Source of the DNA: Novosphingobium hassiacum
GTDB taxonomy: Bacteria > Pseudomonadota > Alphaproteobacteria > Sphingomonadales > Sphingomonadaceae
DNA length: 64,000 nucleotides
Reading direction: 5' to 3'
Assembly: GCF_014196055.1 (NCBI RefSeq)
Contig: NZ_JACICY010000007.1
Coordinates: 186,001-250,000, forward strand
The stretch's first letter is position 1. The number at the start of each line of letters is the position of its first letter. Of the stretch, positions 42,275 through 51,415 are shown piece by piece. The notes under the pieces were generated by a model. The model did not search any database. It worked only from the letters and a program-made list of their open reading frames with translations, and was not told the origin of the DNA. A program made the translations under genes and the position numbers.

Positions 42275-43042
42275 GTGACCTCAACCCGCCCCCCCAAATC
42301 GCCGCCCAAATCCAAATTGCGCGTGGACCAGATGCTGGTCGAGCGCGGACTGGTCGAGAGCCGGGCGCGAGCACAGGCGCTGATCCTTGCAGGACTGGTT
42401 TTCAGCGGTGAAACCAAAATCGCCAAGGCTGGTCAGGCGCTGCCCGCCGACGCGCTGCTCGATGTGCGCGGACGCGACCACCCGTGGGTTTCGCGCGGTG
42501 GGATCAAGCTGGCGCATGCGATCGAGGCGTTCGGACTGGACCCGACAGGTGTCGTGGCGATGGATATCGGCAGCTCGACGGGCGGATTTACCGATGTCCT
42601 GCTGCAGGGCGGAGCGGCGCACGTGTTCGCGGTCGATTCGGGGACGAACCAGCTGGCGTGGAAGCTGCGTCAGGATGAGCGGGTAACGGTCTACGAGCAG
42701 ACCAGCGCGCGGGTGCTGACGCCCGGGCACATCGACCGGCCTGCGACGTGGGTAGTGTGCGACGCCAGCTTCATCGGCTTGCGCAAGGTGCTGGAAGTGC
42801 CACTGGCACTGGCGAGCCGTCCGACGCGGCTGGTGGCGCTGATCAAGCCGCAGTTCGAGGTGGGGCGCGGCGAGGTCGGCAAGGGCGGCGTGGTGCGCGA
42901 TCCGCAATTGCACCAGCGCGTGTGCGACGAGGTGCGCGAATCGCTCGAAAGCGACGGCTGGGAGGTTCAGGGGATCGCACAGAGCCCGATCACTGGCCCC
43001 GAAGGCAACGTCGAATTCCTGATTTCAGCAGTGAGAAATTGA
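42275..43042 (+). CDS. tlyA: TlyA-family rRNA (cytidine-2'-O)-methyltransferase / hemolysin-like
   Basis: This 255-residue protein has an N-terminal S4 RNA-binding domain (LRVDQMLVERGLVESRARAQ, LALILAGLVFSG region) and a FtsJ-like methyltransferase domain. SAM-binding is MDIGSSTGGFTDVLLQGGAA and the catalytic-type motifs are VCDASFIGL, LIKPQFEVGRGEVGKGGVV. TlyA methylates C1409 of 16S and C1920 of 23S rRNA in mycobacteria. The start is a GTG with a gagaggaa box 8 bases upstream. Confidence 0.93.
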   Translation: MTSTRPPKSPPKSKLRVDQMLVERGLVESRARAQALILAGLVFSGETKIAKAGQALPADALLDVRGRDHPWVSRGGIKLAHAIEAFGLDPTGVVAMDIGSSTGGFTDVLLQGGAAHVFAVDSGTNQLAWKLRQDERVTVYEQTSARVLTPGHIDRPATWVVCDASFIGLRKVLEVPLALASRPTRLVALIKPQFEVGRGEVGKGGVVRDPQLHQRVCDEVRESLESDGWEVQGIAQSPITGPEGNVEFLISAVRN

Positions 43043-43163
43043 GTTTTCCCCAGGTTCTGTCTCCGCATGGGATTGCCCCCGGATTCAGTTCGCATTGCGT
43101 ACTAGGCCGCACCCCGCCAATATCCTTGGCGAATCGCGCTGCGGCGCACTGCACACGGGTGAC

Positions 43164-43718
43164 ATGAACTACCTTGCTTCTTCGGGCCAATTGCGCGCCA
43201 GTCTGCTGCGCTGGTCACTGTTCACCGTACCGCTGCTGCTCGTGCTCGGGTTCTTTTCCGGACAGGCTGCCGGGAGTGGGCCGGGCAACCCGTGGTTCGA
43301 CGATCTGGTCAAACCTTCGATCTACCCGCCCCCGCAGGTGTTCGGGATCGTCTGGTCGATCCTTTACGCGATGATGGGCATTGCGCTGGCGATGATCCTT
43401 TCGGCGCGCGGCGCTGCGGGCAGGGGTCTTGCTACGGTGGCGTTCGTCGTCCAGCTTGCGATCAACCTGTCGTGGTCGCCGGTGTTTTTCGCCATGCATC
43501 AGATCACCGCTGCATTCTGGATCACGGTGGCGATGATCGTGACGATCGCGATCACGCTGGTGCTGTTCTGGCGGATTCGTCCGGTCGCGGGGATGCTGCT
43601 CCTGCCCTATCTGGCGTGGGTGTGCTTCGCCTGCTTCCTGACGTATGAGTTCGGGCGGTTGAACCCGGATGCCGATGGCGCGTTCGGATCGTCGAGCACG
43701 GTGCGCGTCAGCATTTGA
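43164..43718 (+). CDS. TspO/MBR family protein
   Basis: This 184-residue membrane protein has five predicted helices and the TspO pattern: GNPWFDDLVKPSIYPPPQVF, GIVWSILYAMMGIALAMIL, QLAINLSWSPVFFAMHQ, and a C-terminal LLPYLAWVCFACFLTYEFGR. TspO binds porphyrins and cholesterol-like ligands and regulates tetrapyrrole or stress responses in alphaproteobacteria. The ATG at 43164 starts the homology (MNYLASSGQLRAS). It is monocistronic as far as can be seen. Confidence 0.92.
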   Translation: MNYLASSGQLRASLLRWSLFTVPLLLVLGFFSGQAAGSGPGNPWFDDLVKPSIYPPPQVFGIVWSILYAMMGIALAMILSARGAAGRGLATVAFVVQLAINLSWSPVFFAMHQITAAFWITVAMIVTIAITLVLFWRIRPVAGMLLLPYLAWVCFACFLTYEFGRLNPDADGAFGSSSTVRVSI

Positions 43719-43783
43719 CCCTTGCGGGCGGGCGCGTGCCTGCCCACATAGCGAGTACTTAAGGCACCAACAGGACTTTACCG

Positions 43784-44041
43784 ATGCAGAGCGAAAACCC
43801 GCTGATCGCCGACTTTGTCAAGCTGCTCAATAGCGCCGCCGGGACGATTGCGGGCATGAGCCGCGAGGCAGCCGAGTCTGCGCGCGAAAAGGCCAAGGAA
43901 GCATTCGGGGGTCTGGACTTCGTCAGCCGCGAGGAATTCGACGCGGTCAAGGCGATGGCGGCGACTGCGCGTGAAGAAGTTGAAGCCTTGAAGGCGCGCA
44001 TTGCCGCACTGGAAAGCGCCAACCCTGCAGGCGGTGCCTGA
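43784..44041 (+). CDS. ubiK: Ubiquinone biosynthesis accessory factor UbiK (YqiC-like)
   Basis: This is an 85-residue alpha-helical protein with the BMFP/UbiK layout. An N-terminal amphipathic segment (NPLIADFVKLLNSAAGTIAG) is followed by an acidic turn. The C-terminal coiled coil VSREEFDAVKAMAATAREEV, EALKARIAALESANPAGGA ends with the LExxN-type signature. UbiK supports the aerobic ubiquinone complex. The length and both segments match the family. Confidence 0.85.
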   Translation: MQSENPLIADFVKLLNSAAGTIAGMSREAAESAREKAKEAFGGLDFVSREEFDAVKAMAATAREEVEALKARIAALESANPAGGA

Positions 44042-44141
44042 ACCGTTTGGCTTGAGTAGGGAACTGCCTGCCAGTCTCGCGAATTTACTGGATCATTCCG
44101 GCGTGCCCCTCCCACGGGGCGGGCCTTCTGAAAGAGATCCG

Positions 44142-44417
44142 GTGTTCACGCAACTCAATCCGACGATCCCCTTGCATGTGCTCGGCAAGGGCGACGGCTA
44201 CGCCATCGGCATGATCGACTACGGGCAGGAACATAACCTCATCTGGGTCACCGCGCTCGACGTGTCAGGCGAGATCTGGTGCGCGCCCAATCATCAGGTC
44301 CGGCTCGGCAAGAACTGGACGATGGGGCGTCGCGAGAATGTCCTGATCACGAAGGACAAGGCTGAGGAAGCCGCCGCGCAGGATGATGTGGCCGAGGATT
44401 TCCCGACGCCGGTTTAG
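44142..44417 (+). CDS. Conserved hypothetical protein
   Basis: This 91-residue protein begins at a GTG (FTQLNPTIPLHVLGKGDGYA after the start) and contains DYGQEHNLIWVTALDVSGEI and WCAPNHQVRLGKNWTMGRRE. It has no signal peptide or membrane segment and is predicted to be a small beta-rich cytoplasmic protein. I know no function for it. Similar short proteins occur in other sphingomonads, to my recollection. The GTG has a gag box; longer in-frame sequence upstream overlaps the end of ubiK and is rejected. Confidence 0.75.
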   Translation: MFTQLNPTIPLHVLGKGDGYAIGMIDYGQEHNLIWVTALDVSGEIWCAPNHQVRLGKNWTMGRRENVLITKDKAEEAAAQDDVAEDFPTPV

Positions 44418-44469
44418 TGGGCTGGCGCGTCCGCTCTAACCTTATGGGGATCGGGCAGGCGCCCGGCGG

Positions 44470-45678
44470 TCAGAGTCCCGCCGCGCGCAATGCCTGATCG
44501 AGATCCTCGATCAGGTCATCGGGGTCTTCCAGCCCGACATTCAACCGCAACATCCCTTCGCCGACGCCCATGTCTGCCCGCGTTTCAGGGCCGACGCCGT
44601 AGTGCGTGGTCGACGCCGGGTGGCACATCAGCGAGCGCGAATCGCCGATGTTGTTCGAGATGTCGATCAGCTGCAGCGCATCGAGCAAGGCGTGGGCCTG
44701 CGTCAGCCCGCCATCTAGGTGGAACGAGAAGATCGTGCCGCCTGCCTTCATCTGCTTTTTTGCCAGTGCGTACTGCGGGTGGCTGGGCAGGTGCGGATAG
44801 AGCAGGCGCGGCACCCGGCCTTCGACGAAGCTGGCGACCTTCAGCGCATTCTCGCTTTGCTTGTGGATGCGCAAGTCGAGCGTTTCGAGGCCCTTGAGCA
44901 CGACCCATGCATTGAACGCAGCGATATTCGGGCCGGTGTTGCGCTGGAACGGCAGCAGCACGTTGTTGATCCAGTCGGCCGATCCGCAGACCGCGCCGGC
45001 CATGACGCGGCCTTGTCCGTCCATCATCTTGGTGGCGGAATAGGCGACGACGTCCGCGCCGAAGTCCATCGGGCGCTGGAGGGCAGACGTGGCGAAGGCA
45101 TTGTCGACGACCGTGGTGATGCCGCGCGATTTTGCGAGCCCGCAGACGAATTCCAGATCGACCACGTCCATCGTCGGGTTGGCCGGGCTTTCGAAGAAGA
45201 ACACCTTGGTGTTCGGCTGGATCGCGGCTTCCCACGCAGCGTTGTCTGACGCGTCGATTGTCGTGCCGGTGATGCCGAAGCGTGGGAGCAGATTGTCGAT
45301 CAGCCAGCGGCACGAGCCGAACGCGGCCTTGGCTGCGACCACGTGATCGCCTGCCGAAAGCTGGCAGAGTAGCGCCGTGGTCATCGCGGCCATGCCGGTG
45401 GCCTGCGTGCGGCATGCCTCGGCACCTTCCATCAGCGCGATGCGCTCTTCGAGCATCGCCACGGTGGGGTTCTGCAGGCGCGAATACGTCATGCCCTCGG
45501 CCTCGCCCGCAAAGCGCGCGGCGACGGTGGCAGCATCGTCGTAGGCAAAGCCCGAGGTCAAAAACAGCGCTTCGGACGTCTCGCCCATTTCCGAGCGCCA
45601 CGTGCCGCCACGGATGGCTTGCGTCGCGGGACGCCAGTTGCGGGTGATCGAGCGGTCCTGTCCGGTGGTGCGTTTCAT
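44470..45678 (-). CDS. metZ: O-succinylhomoserine sulfhydrylase
   Basis: This is a 402-residue PLP enzyme of the Cys/Met metabolism family, direct-sulfhydrylation type. Landmarks are RPATQAIRGGTWRSEMGETS, the tyrosine of MTYSRLQNPTVAMLEERIAL, EGAEACRTQATGMAAMTTAL, ESPANPTMDVVDLEFVCGLA, and the PLP-lysine in VAYSATKMMDGQGRVM. The C-terminus ends MLRLNVGLEDPDDLIEDLDQ. It makes homocysteine from O-succinylhomoserine and sulfide. It is divergent from the GT39 gene with 83 bases between the starts. I see no SAM-II type structure in that gap. Confidence 0.93.
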   Translation of the reverse strand: MKRTTGQDRSITRNWRPATQAIRGGTWRSEMGETSEALFLTSGFAYDDAATVAARFAGEAEGMTYSRLQNPTVAMLEERIALMEGAEACRTQATGMAAMTTALLCQLSAGDHVVAAKAAFGSCRWLIDNLLPRFGITGTTIDASDNAAWEAAIQPNTKVFFFESPANPTMDVVDLEFVCGLAKSRGITTVVDNAFATSALQRPMDFGADVVAYSATKMMDGQGRVMAGAVCGSADWINNVLLPFQRNTGPNIAAFNAWVVLKGLETLDLRIHKQSENALKVASFVEGRVPRLLYPHLPSHPQYALAKKQMKAGGTIFSFHLDGGLTQAHALLDALQLIDISNNIGDSRSLMCHPASTTHYGVGPETRADMGVGEGMLRLNVGLEDPDDLIEDLDQALRAAGL

Positions 45679-45761
45679 GGCACTCGCCTTAGTTTCGTGA
45701 GCCCAAGCGCGCAAGCGGCGGGATTGCGAAGCGCGATTGCGCGCACTATCGCTGGCGGCGC

Positions 45762-47066
45762 ATGACCGCCCCACCATTCCCCCGCAAAGCCGACCGCGAT
45801 CCCGCCATGTGGTGCGGCGTGATTGCGGCGCTGTTCTTCTTCGTTGTGCTGCATCGGCTGGGCATTCCGTCCAAGCCGATGTTCGACGAGATCCACTATC
45901 TGCCCGCCGCGCGCCGGTTGATCGACCTGACTGCGCGGCTCAACCCCGAACATCCGCTGGTGGCCAAGCAATTGATCGCGTGGTCCATGCAACTGATCGG
46001 CGATACCCCGTTCGGATGGCGCTTCCCCTCGGCGGTGCTGGGCGGGATCGGGCTTTGGGCGATGATGCGGGGGCTGTGGTGGGCGAGCCTTTCGCGCACG
46101 GCGACGATCCTGTTCGGGCTGCTGATCGCCACCGATTTCGTGTGGTTCATGATGTCGCGGATCGCGCTGCTCGACATGGCGATGGGCGGATTCATGGCGC
46201 TGGCGGTGTGGCAATGGGCGTTGGCGTGGCGCAATCCTTCGGGCACGGTCGGCAAGGCGCGGTGGCATCTGCTGCTGACTGGCGTGTTCCTGGGACTGTC
46301 GCTGGGAGCGAAGTGGAACGGCGCGCTGCTGCTGCCGCTGCCCGGATTGCTGTTCGCGCTGAACCGGTGGGACGCGCTCAAGGGGCGTCGGGCAGGGCTG
46401 CCGTGGTCGTCTGCGGGCGCTGGCCCGGTGCCGGGTGTTTCGCTGATCGAAGCGGTACTGTGGCTCGGCGTGGTGCCGCTGCTGGTCTATTTCCTCACGT
46501 TTCTGCCCGCGCATTTCTATGAGAAAGACCCGCTGGCGTTCGGCAACCTGATCAAGTGGCAGGGCTATATGCTGCAGCTGCAGGACAGCGTGAAGAACCC
46601 ACACACGTATATGAGCCGGTGGTGGCAGTGGATGGCCAACATCCGTCCGATCTGGTTCCTGTATGAGAATGTCGACGGGGCGCAGCGTGGGGTGCTGATG
46701 CTGGGCAATCCGTTCACGATGCTTGCGGGATTGCCCGCGCTGGCGCTGTGCGCGTGGAGCGGCGTGAGGGGCGACCGGTTGCGGTTGCTGGTAGTCGGGG
46801 CGTACGTGCTGCTGGTCGGCTTCTGGGCGATCAACGGCAAGCCGGTGCAGTTCTACTACCACTACATGCTGGCGAGCTGTTTCCTGATGGCGGCGCTGGC
46901 ACTGGTATTGGCCGACTGGTGGGACCTGGGCCTGCGCTGGCCGACCAAGGTGGCGCTTGTGCTGGCCTTCGGGCTGGGGATCGGGTTCTACCCGATCATC
47001 TCGGCGGGGGAATTGCCGAGGACGAGTTCGTATCTGGACTATACCTGGCTGGATAGCTGGAAGTAG
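45762..47066 (+). CDS. GT39-type mannosyltransferase (protein O-mannosyltransferase-like)
   Basis: This 434-residue multi-spanning membrane protein is of the PMT/GT-C family. The first loop carries the acidic catalytic motif FDEIHYLPAARRL. ARLNPEHPLVAKQLIAWSMQ is the conserved H-P-P-x-x-K-like motif, and NIRPIWFLYENVDGAQRGVL, then FWAINGKPVQFYYHYML toward the C-terminus, match the PMT four-helix end domain. It would use a polyprenyl-phosphate sugar. The convergent gene at 47205 encodes a DPM1-GtrA protein, the type that makes such a donor, so the two form a likely donor-transferase pair. Confidence 0.85.
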   Translation: MTAPPFPRKADRDPAMWCGVIAALFFFVVLHRLGIPSKPMFDEIHYLPAARRLIDLTARLNPEHPLVAKQLIAWSMQLIGDTPFGWRFPSAVLGGIGLWAMMRGLWWASLSRTATILFGLLIATDFVWFMMSRIALLDMAMGGFMALAVWQWALAWRNPSGTVGKARWHLLLTGVFLGLSLGAKWNGALLLPLPGLLFALNRWDALKGRRAGLPWSSAGAGPVPGVSLIEAVLWLGVVPLLVYFLTFLPAHFYEKDPLAFGNLIKWQGYMLQLQDSVKNPHTYMSRWWQWMANIRPIWFLYENVDGAQRGVLMLGNPFTMLAGLPALALCAWSGVRGDRLRLLVVGAYVLLVGFWAINGKPVQFYYHYMLASCFLMAALALVLADWWDLGLRWPTKVALVLAFGLGIGFYPIISAGELPRTSSYLDYTWLDSWK

Positions 47067-47106
47067 CGGGCTGCTTGGTCAACAGGCGTCGCGCACCCTC
47101 CCCCGA

Positions 47107-47178
47107 CCCCTCCCTCAAGGGAGGGGTGACGTGATTGCGAGTGGCGAATTTCTGCCCCCCCCTCCCTTGAGGGAGGGG
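47107..47178. terminator. Paired hairpins between convergent glycosyltransferase genes
   Basis: Two perfect 9-bp hairpins (47107-47126, cccctccct/agggagggg; 47159-47178, the same stem) lie 26-40 bases from the ends of the convergent genes. They can fold separately or pair with one another, and resemble the pair between serA and hisZ. Confidence 0.65.
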
Positions 47179-47204
47179 CTGCGGGTGGGCGTGCCGCCCT
47201 GTGA

Positions 47205-48329
47205 TCAGTACTTGCCCCAGACGAAGCGCGAGGACAGGGCGAAGTTCCAGACCGAGCCGAGAACGATGCCGGTGATGACCGCGACGACATCGTGGATGCC
47301 GATGGTCTTGAGCACGGCAGCCGAGCCGATGTTGGTGAGCAGGCCGAGCGAGCAGGTCAGCGCGAACTGGGCCCAGCCGCGCAGCAGCGGGCCAAAGCCG
47401 CGCAGGCGCTTGTCGGAATAAGTCAGTTCGTTGTTGAGGACGAAGTTGAAGGTCATCGCGACGATGGCGGCCAGCGTGTTGGCGGTGTTGAAGGTCGCGC
47501 TTTCGGACCAGTTGCCATATACGAAGCGCTCGCCCGCAATCAGCTTGAGCAGCACCCACAGCGTGCCGAGTTGCACCGCGACGCCCATCGCACCGACCGT
47601 GCCGAACAGCGCGAACCGCGTCGGGATGATCCGGCCGAGCCACTTGTCGTAAAGGCCGACGAGGAATTCGAACACGACGGTCTGGTCCAGCTTGCTTTCG
47701 CCTTCTGAACGCGCGGCGAAGTGGAGGGGGAATTCCTTGATCCTGAGCGGACGGTCGACGGTCGCCAGAATGTCGAGCAGGATCTTGAAGCCGACGCCCG
47801 ACAGCCTGTGCGCGTCGGCGCGCAAGGTCTCGGCGGTGATCATGAAGTAACCGCTCATCGGATCGGTCAGCTCGACCCCGGTGACCTTGTTGGCGATGCG
47901 GTTGGCAAGGCCCGACGCCTTGACGCGGTCGGGACGGCCCCATGCTTCAGTGCTCGCGCCCTCGGCAAAGCGCGAGGCGTAGGCGAGGTCGTAGTCGCCG
48001 CTTTCGACCGCACCGAGCATCTGCGGGAGGAGTTCGGGATCGTGCTGCTGGTCGGCGTCCATGACCGCGACGATCGGCGCGGCGGTGGCGCACATGCCCT
48101 CGATCGCGGCAGACGCGAGGCCGCGCCTGCCGATGCGCTCGATCACACGGATGCGCGGGTCTTCCTGTGCGATCCGGCGCACCTCGTCGGCAGTGCCGTC
48201 CGGGCTGTTGTCGTCGACGAAGATCGCCTCCCACGCGACGCCCTGCAGCGCGGCGTCGAGACGCGCGACCATCGGCGCGATGTTGGCGCGTTCGCGGTAG
48301 GTCGGCAGGATTACGGCAAGTTGCAGCAT
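47205..48329 (-). CDS. Glycosyltransferase family 2 with GtrA domain (polyprenyl-phosphate mannose synthase-like)
   Basis: This is a 374-residue fusion. The N-terminal DPM1-like GT2 domain has AVILPTYRERANIAPMVARL, EAIFVDDNSPDGTADEV, VAVMDADQQHDPELLPQML (D-x-D motif) and the PMSGYFMITAETLR acceptor region. The C-terminal GtrA domain has four membrane helices (RFALFGTVGAMGVAVQLGTL and on). It would transfer mannose or glucose from the nucleotide sugar to polyprenyl phosphate and help flip it. It is convergent with the GT39 gene, which would be the user of that donor. It starts 11 bases downstream of leuB's stop and may be cotranscribed with leuB and recO. Confidence 0.9.
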   Translation of the reverse strand: MLQLAVILPTYRERANIAPMVARLDAALQGVAWEAIFVDDNSPDGTADEVRRIAQEDPRIRVIERIGRRGLASAAIEGMCATAAPIVAVMDADQQHDPELLPQMLGAVESGDYDLAYASRFAEGASTEAWGRPDRVKASGLANRIANKVTGVELTDPMSGYFMITAETLRADAHRLSGVGFKILLDILATVDRPLRIKEFPLHFAARSEGESKLDQTVVFEFLVGLYDKWLGRIIPTRFALFGTVGAMGVAVQLGTLWVLLKLIAGERFVYGNWSESATFNTANTLAAIVAMTFNFVLNNELTYSDKRLRGFGPLLRGWAQFALTCSLGLLTNIGSAAVLKTIGIHDVVAVITGIVLGSVWNFALSSRFVWGKY

Positions 48330-48340
48330 AGGCGCGGCCC

Positions 48341-49399
48341 TTAGAGCCTCGCGAGGACGGCGTCACCAATTTCCGTCGTTCCGGCGCTTCCGCCGAGGTC
48401 GCCTCCCAATATGCCGTCGGCGAGAGTCTTGGCAACGGCGGCTTCGATGCGATCGGCCTCAGCCGCAAGACCGAGCGAATGGCGCAGGAGCATGGCGGCG
48501 GACAGGATCGTTGCCATCGGGTTGGCGAGGCCCTTGCCAGCGATGTCGGGAGCGGAGCCGTGGATCGGCTCGTAGAGGCCGAAGGTGCCGTGCGCGGTCT
48601 CGCGCTCGCCCAGAGAAGCCGAGGCGAGCAGGCCGATCGAGCCGACGCACATCGAGGCCTGGTCGGAGAGGATGTCGCCGAACAGGTTGCCCGTGAGGAC
48701 GACGTCGAACTTGCCCGGCGCGCGGACGAGCTGCATCGCGGCGTTATCGACGTACATGTGTTCGAGCGCGACTTCGGGGTATTCCTGGGCGACTTCGATC
48801 ACCACGTCGCGCCAGAGCTGGCTGGTTTCCAGGACGTTGGCCTTGTCGACCGAGCACAGGCGGCGGGCGCGGCCCATCGCGGTGCGGAAGGCGACGTGGG
48901 CGATGCGGCGGACTTCGCTGTCCGAGTACGACATGACGTCGTAGCCTTCGCGGTCGCCATTGGCGGCGGTGCGAAAGCCCTTTTCGCCGAAGTAGACGTC
49001 GCCGTTCAACTCGCGGACGATCACCAGGTCGATCGCGCCTGCCACTTCCGGGCGCAGGGCGGAGTGGCCTTCAAGGCCGGCGAAGACCTTGGCGGGACGC
49101 AGGTTGGCGAACAGCGTGAGTGCCTTGCGCAGGCCGAGGATCGCCTGTTCGGGGCGCAAGTGGCGCTCCAGCGAGTCGCAGTCGGGATCGCCGACTGCGC
49201 CGAACAGGATGCCGTCGGAGGCACGCGCGATTTCCAGCGTTTCGGGGGGGAGCGGGTGGCCGGTGGCCTTGTAGGCGACGCCGCCGACCAGCGCGTCGGT
49301 CATCTCGAGGCCGGGGATGGCCAGCCGCTCGATCACGCCGACGGCCTCGCGGGTTACTTCGGGGCCGATGCCATCGCCTGCCAGAACCGCAATCTTCAT
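48341..49399 (-). CDS. leuB: 3-isopropylmalate dehydrogenase
   Basis: This enzyme makes 2-ketoisocaproate for leucine synthesis. The 352-residue product starts [20 protein letters not shown] and contains [11 protein letters not shown], the substrate loop [50 protein letters not shown] (Mg-binding Asp), and [19 protein letters not shown]. All catalytic features are intact. It starts 11 bases after recO and belongs to a recO-leuB-GT2 run. leuC and leuD are not in the window. Confidence 0.97.
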   Translation of the reverse strand: MKIAVLAGDGIGPEVTREAVGVIERLAIPGLEMTDALVGGVAYKATGHPLPPETLEIARASDGILFGAVGDPDCDSLERHLRPEQAILGLRKALTLFANLRPAKVFAGLEGHSALRPEVAGAIDLVIVRELNGDVYFGEKGFRTAANGDREGYDVMSYSDSEVRRIAHVAFRTAMGRARRLCSVDKANVLETSQLWRDVVIEVAQEYPEVALEHMYVDNAAMQLVRAPGKFDVVLTGNLFGDILSDQASMCVGSIGLLASASLGERETAHGTFGLYEPIHGSAPDIAGKGLANPMATILSAAMLLRHSLGLAAEADRIEAAVAKTLADGILGGDLGGSAGTTEIGDAVLARL

Positions 49400-49410
49400 C
49401 AATCTACCCC

Positions 49411-50019
49411 TCAGTCGCCGGTGATCCGCCGCAGCCGATCCAGCAGAATCGCGCGCGCCCCCATAACATCGCGCGCCCGATCGGCAAGGAGCCGGTTGCC
49501 GATGATCTTGCCCTGGCGTTCGAGCCGGGTGAGCAGGGCGGACCAGTTCTCTTCCGGGGGGGCGGACGGGGCGGCGCCATAGCCTACCTCGCGCAGGAGC
49601 AGCGCCTCGTACCCTGCCAGCACGCGCGCCCAGCCGCGTGCGGAAGGGGCGTGGCAGATTGCATCGAGAGTCGCACCGAGGCCTTCGAAGAGCGGCGGGT
49701 AAGCATGGCCTTCGGGCAGGGTGGCGGCGGTGAGCGCGCAGGCCCAGCTGATTCCGGCGCTGGGCAGGGGTTCGGATAGCCACGGGCCGCGGCTGGTGAC
49801 GAGTTCGAGTCGCGCCGACGGCAGCTGCGCGTTGGTGCGCGCTCTTACCTCGACTTCGAGCAGGTTGCCCGGGATCAGCAGCGGGCGCAGTTCGCGCCCG
49901 CGTGCGCCTGCGACGAATGCACCTGCCAGCCCGTGATCGGCGGTCATCAGGCGCACAATCGCGCCGTGTTCGCCGTGAGGGCGGGACGAGCAGAGAATGG
50001 CGGAGGCGCGGATCAGCAT
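49411..50019 (-). CDS. recO: DNA repair protein RecO
   Basis: RecO binds single-stranded DNA and loads RecA with RecR during gap repair. This 202-residue form begins [20 protein letters not shown] with the OB-fold ([20 protein letters not shown]). The helical domain includes [10 protein letters not shown], the short form typical of alphaproteobacteria. The zinc-finger Cys cluster of some RecO proteins is not visible here. It is divergent from apaG with 102 bases between the starts. Confidence 0.92.
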   Translation of the reverse strand: MLIRASAILCSSRPHGEHGAIVRLMTADHGLAGAFVAGARGRELRPLLIPGNLLEVEVRARTNAQLPSARLELVTSRGPWLSEPLPSAGISWACALTAATLPEGHAYPPLFEGLGATLDAICHAPSARGWARVLAGYEALLLREVGYGAAPSAPPEENWSALLTRLERQGKIIGNRLLADRARDVMGARAILLDRLRRITGD

Positions 50020-50121
50020 TGCAAGGCTTCGCTGTGCGCCGTTGCGTCCATTCGATCAAGCGCGCGCCAAAGAAGTAATGTAGCGTTGGAACGCGAGCCA
50101 ATCTGCGGTAGTTTGACAAAC

Positions 50122-50520
50122 ATGAAGCAGCTTTTCCAGCACGCAGCCATGACCGACGGGGTGACCGTGCGAGTCGCCGTCAATTTCCTGCCCGAGCAAT
50201 CGCGTGTGGAATCGGGAAAATGGTTCTGGGTGTATCATATCCGGATCGAAAACGATTCCGATCAGCCGGTGCAGCTATTGTCGCGCCATTGGCGGATCAC
50301 CGATGGCCGCGGAATGATCAACTACGTCGACGGCGACGGCGTGGTCGGCGAGCAACCGGTGCTTAAGCCGGGGCAAAGCCACGATTATGTTTCGGGTTGC
50401 CCGCTGAGCACGCATCACGGTAGTATGGAAGGGCATTATACGATGCAGCGCGCCAACGGCGCACTGTTCGATGTGGCTATTCCGTTCTTTCCTCTGGCGG
50501 CGCCGGCCCCGGCAAACTAA
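50122..50520 (+). CDS. apaG: ApaG protein
   Basis: This is a 132-residue beta-sandwich protein (DUF525). Landmarks are [44 protein letters not shown] and [19 protein letters not shown], then [19 protein letters not shown]. ApaG is linked to magnesium/cobalt resistance and diadenosine tetraphosphate metabolism in enterobacteria, but its mechanism is unknown. The next gene (LysR type) starts 12 bases downstream. Confidence 0.95.
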   Translation: MKQLFQHAAMTDGVTVRVAVNFLPEQSRVESGKWFWVYHIRIENDSDQPVQLLSRHWRITDGRGMINYVDGDGVVGEQPVLKPGQSHDYVSGCPLSTHHGSMEGHYTMQRANGALFDVAIPFFPLAAPAPAN

Positions 50521-50532
50521 CAAGCGTCCGCA

Positions 50533-51330
50533 ATGAAACGGACGCATCTCCCGCTCAACGGCCTGCGCGTGCTCGACGCTGCTGCGCGGCATCTGTCGTT
50601 CACCCGCGCGGCGGACGAACTGGCAGTGACCCCGGCTGCGGTCGGCCAGCAGATCCGTGCGCTCGAAGACCTGCTCGGCGTCGTGCTGTTCCGCCGGACG
50701 TCGAAGGGGCTGGAATTGACCGACGAGGCGATCGCCGGACTGGATGCGATTCGCGAAGGCTTCCTGCGCTTCGAGGAAGGCGTGCAGGCGATGCAGGCTG
50801 GGCAATCGAGCCATGTCTATACGATTGCCTGTCCGCGCGATTTCTTTGCCGCATGGCTCTCGCCGCGCATCGCCCAATTCCGGCTGAGCAATCCGCTTAT
50901 GCGGTTTTCGCTCGTCGGCGGGGATGCCGATATCGACTTCACCGAGGCCAATCTCGATATCGCGGTGCGCTGGGCCGAAGGGCCTGGCGACCTTGAAGGC
51001 ATAGCACTCGGCGCACCCCAGATGGTTACGGTGGCAGCACCGGATGCGGCGCCAGATTGTCCGTGGATTGGCTGGCCGGGCGACCCTGCTCCAGGAGGCG
51101 GGGACGTTGGCTTTTCGGTCGGCGATGCCGGCACCGCGATCAGCGCGGCGCGGGCAGGCCTTGGCCGTGCCCACGTACCCTATCAACTGGCGGAGGCGCC
51201 GCTGGCATCGGGCGGGATCGTCGCGCTCGCCGAGCCTGAGCCTTCGCGCCGGGGCTACTGGCTGGTCGCGCCGCTGCCGCAGTGGCGGCAAAAGAAGGTC
51301 AAGTCGTTAGTGGCCGCACTTGTGGTTTGA
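50533..51330 (+). CDS. LysR-family transcriptional regulator (GcvA-like)
   Basis: This 265-residue protein has an N-terminal winged helix-turn-helix: LPLNGLRVLDAAARHLSFTR, AADELAVTPAAVGQQIRALE, LFRRTSKGLELTDE. A periplasmic-binding-protein-like effector domain follows. PLNGLRVLDAAARHLSFTRA and VTPAAVGQQIRALE are typical of the GcvA group. The effector domain is slightly short for LysR (about 170 residues). It may be cotranscribed with apaG; the regulated target is not obvious. Confidence 0.9.
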   Translation: MKRTHLPLNGLRVLDAAARHLSFTRAADELAVTPAAVGQQIRALEDLLGVVLFRRTSKGLELTDEAIAGLDAIREGFLRFEEGVQAMQAGQSSHVYTIACPRDFFAAWLSPRIAQFRLSNPLMRFSLVGGDADIDFTEANLDIAVRWAEGPGDLEGIALGAPQMVTVAAPDAAPDCPWIGWPGDPAPGGGDVGFSVGDAGTAISAARAGLGRAHVPYQLAEAPLASGGIVALAEPEPSRRGYWLVAPLPQWRQKKVKSLVAALVV

Positions 51331-51415
51331 TTTCAATCGATTTTACTGACGGCATCACATGATTGCCGAGTGCATCCTTACTCCATGTTAACCTTGCCTG
51401 CGTACGAATCTCGCA

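Noticed and set aside
45679..45761. A SAM-II type riboswitch before metZ, as often found in alphaproteobacteria
   Set aside because: Only 83 bases separate metZ from the divergent GT39 gene, and I could not find the conserved pseudoknot arrangement there.
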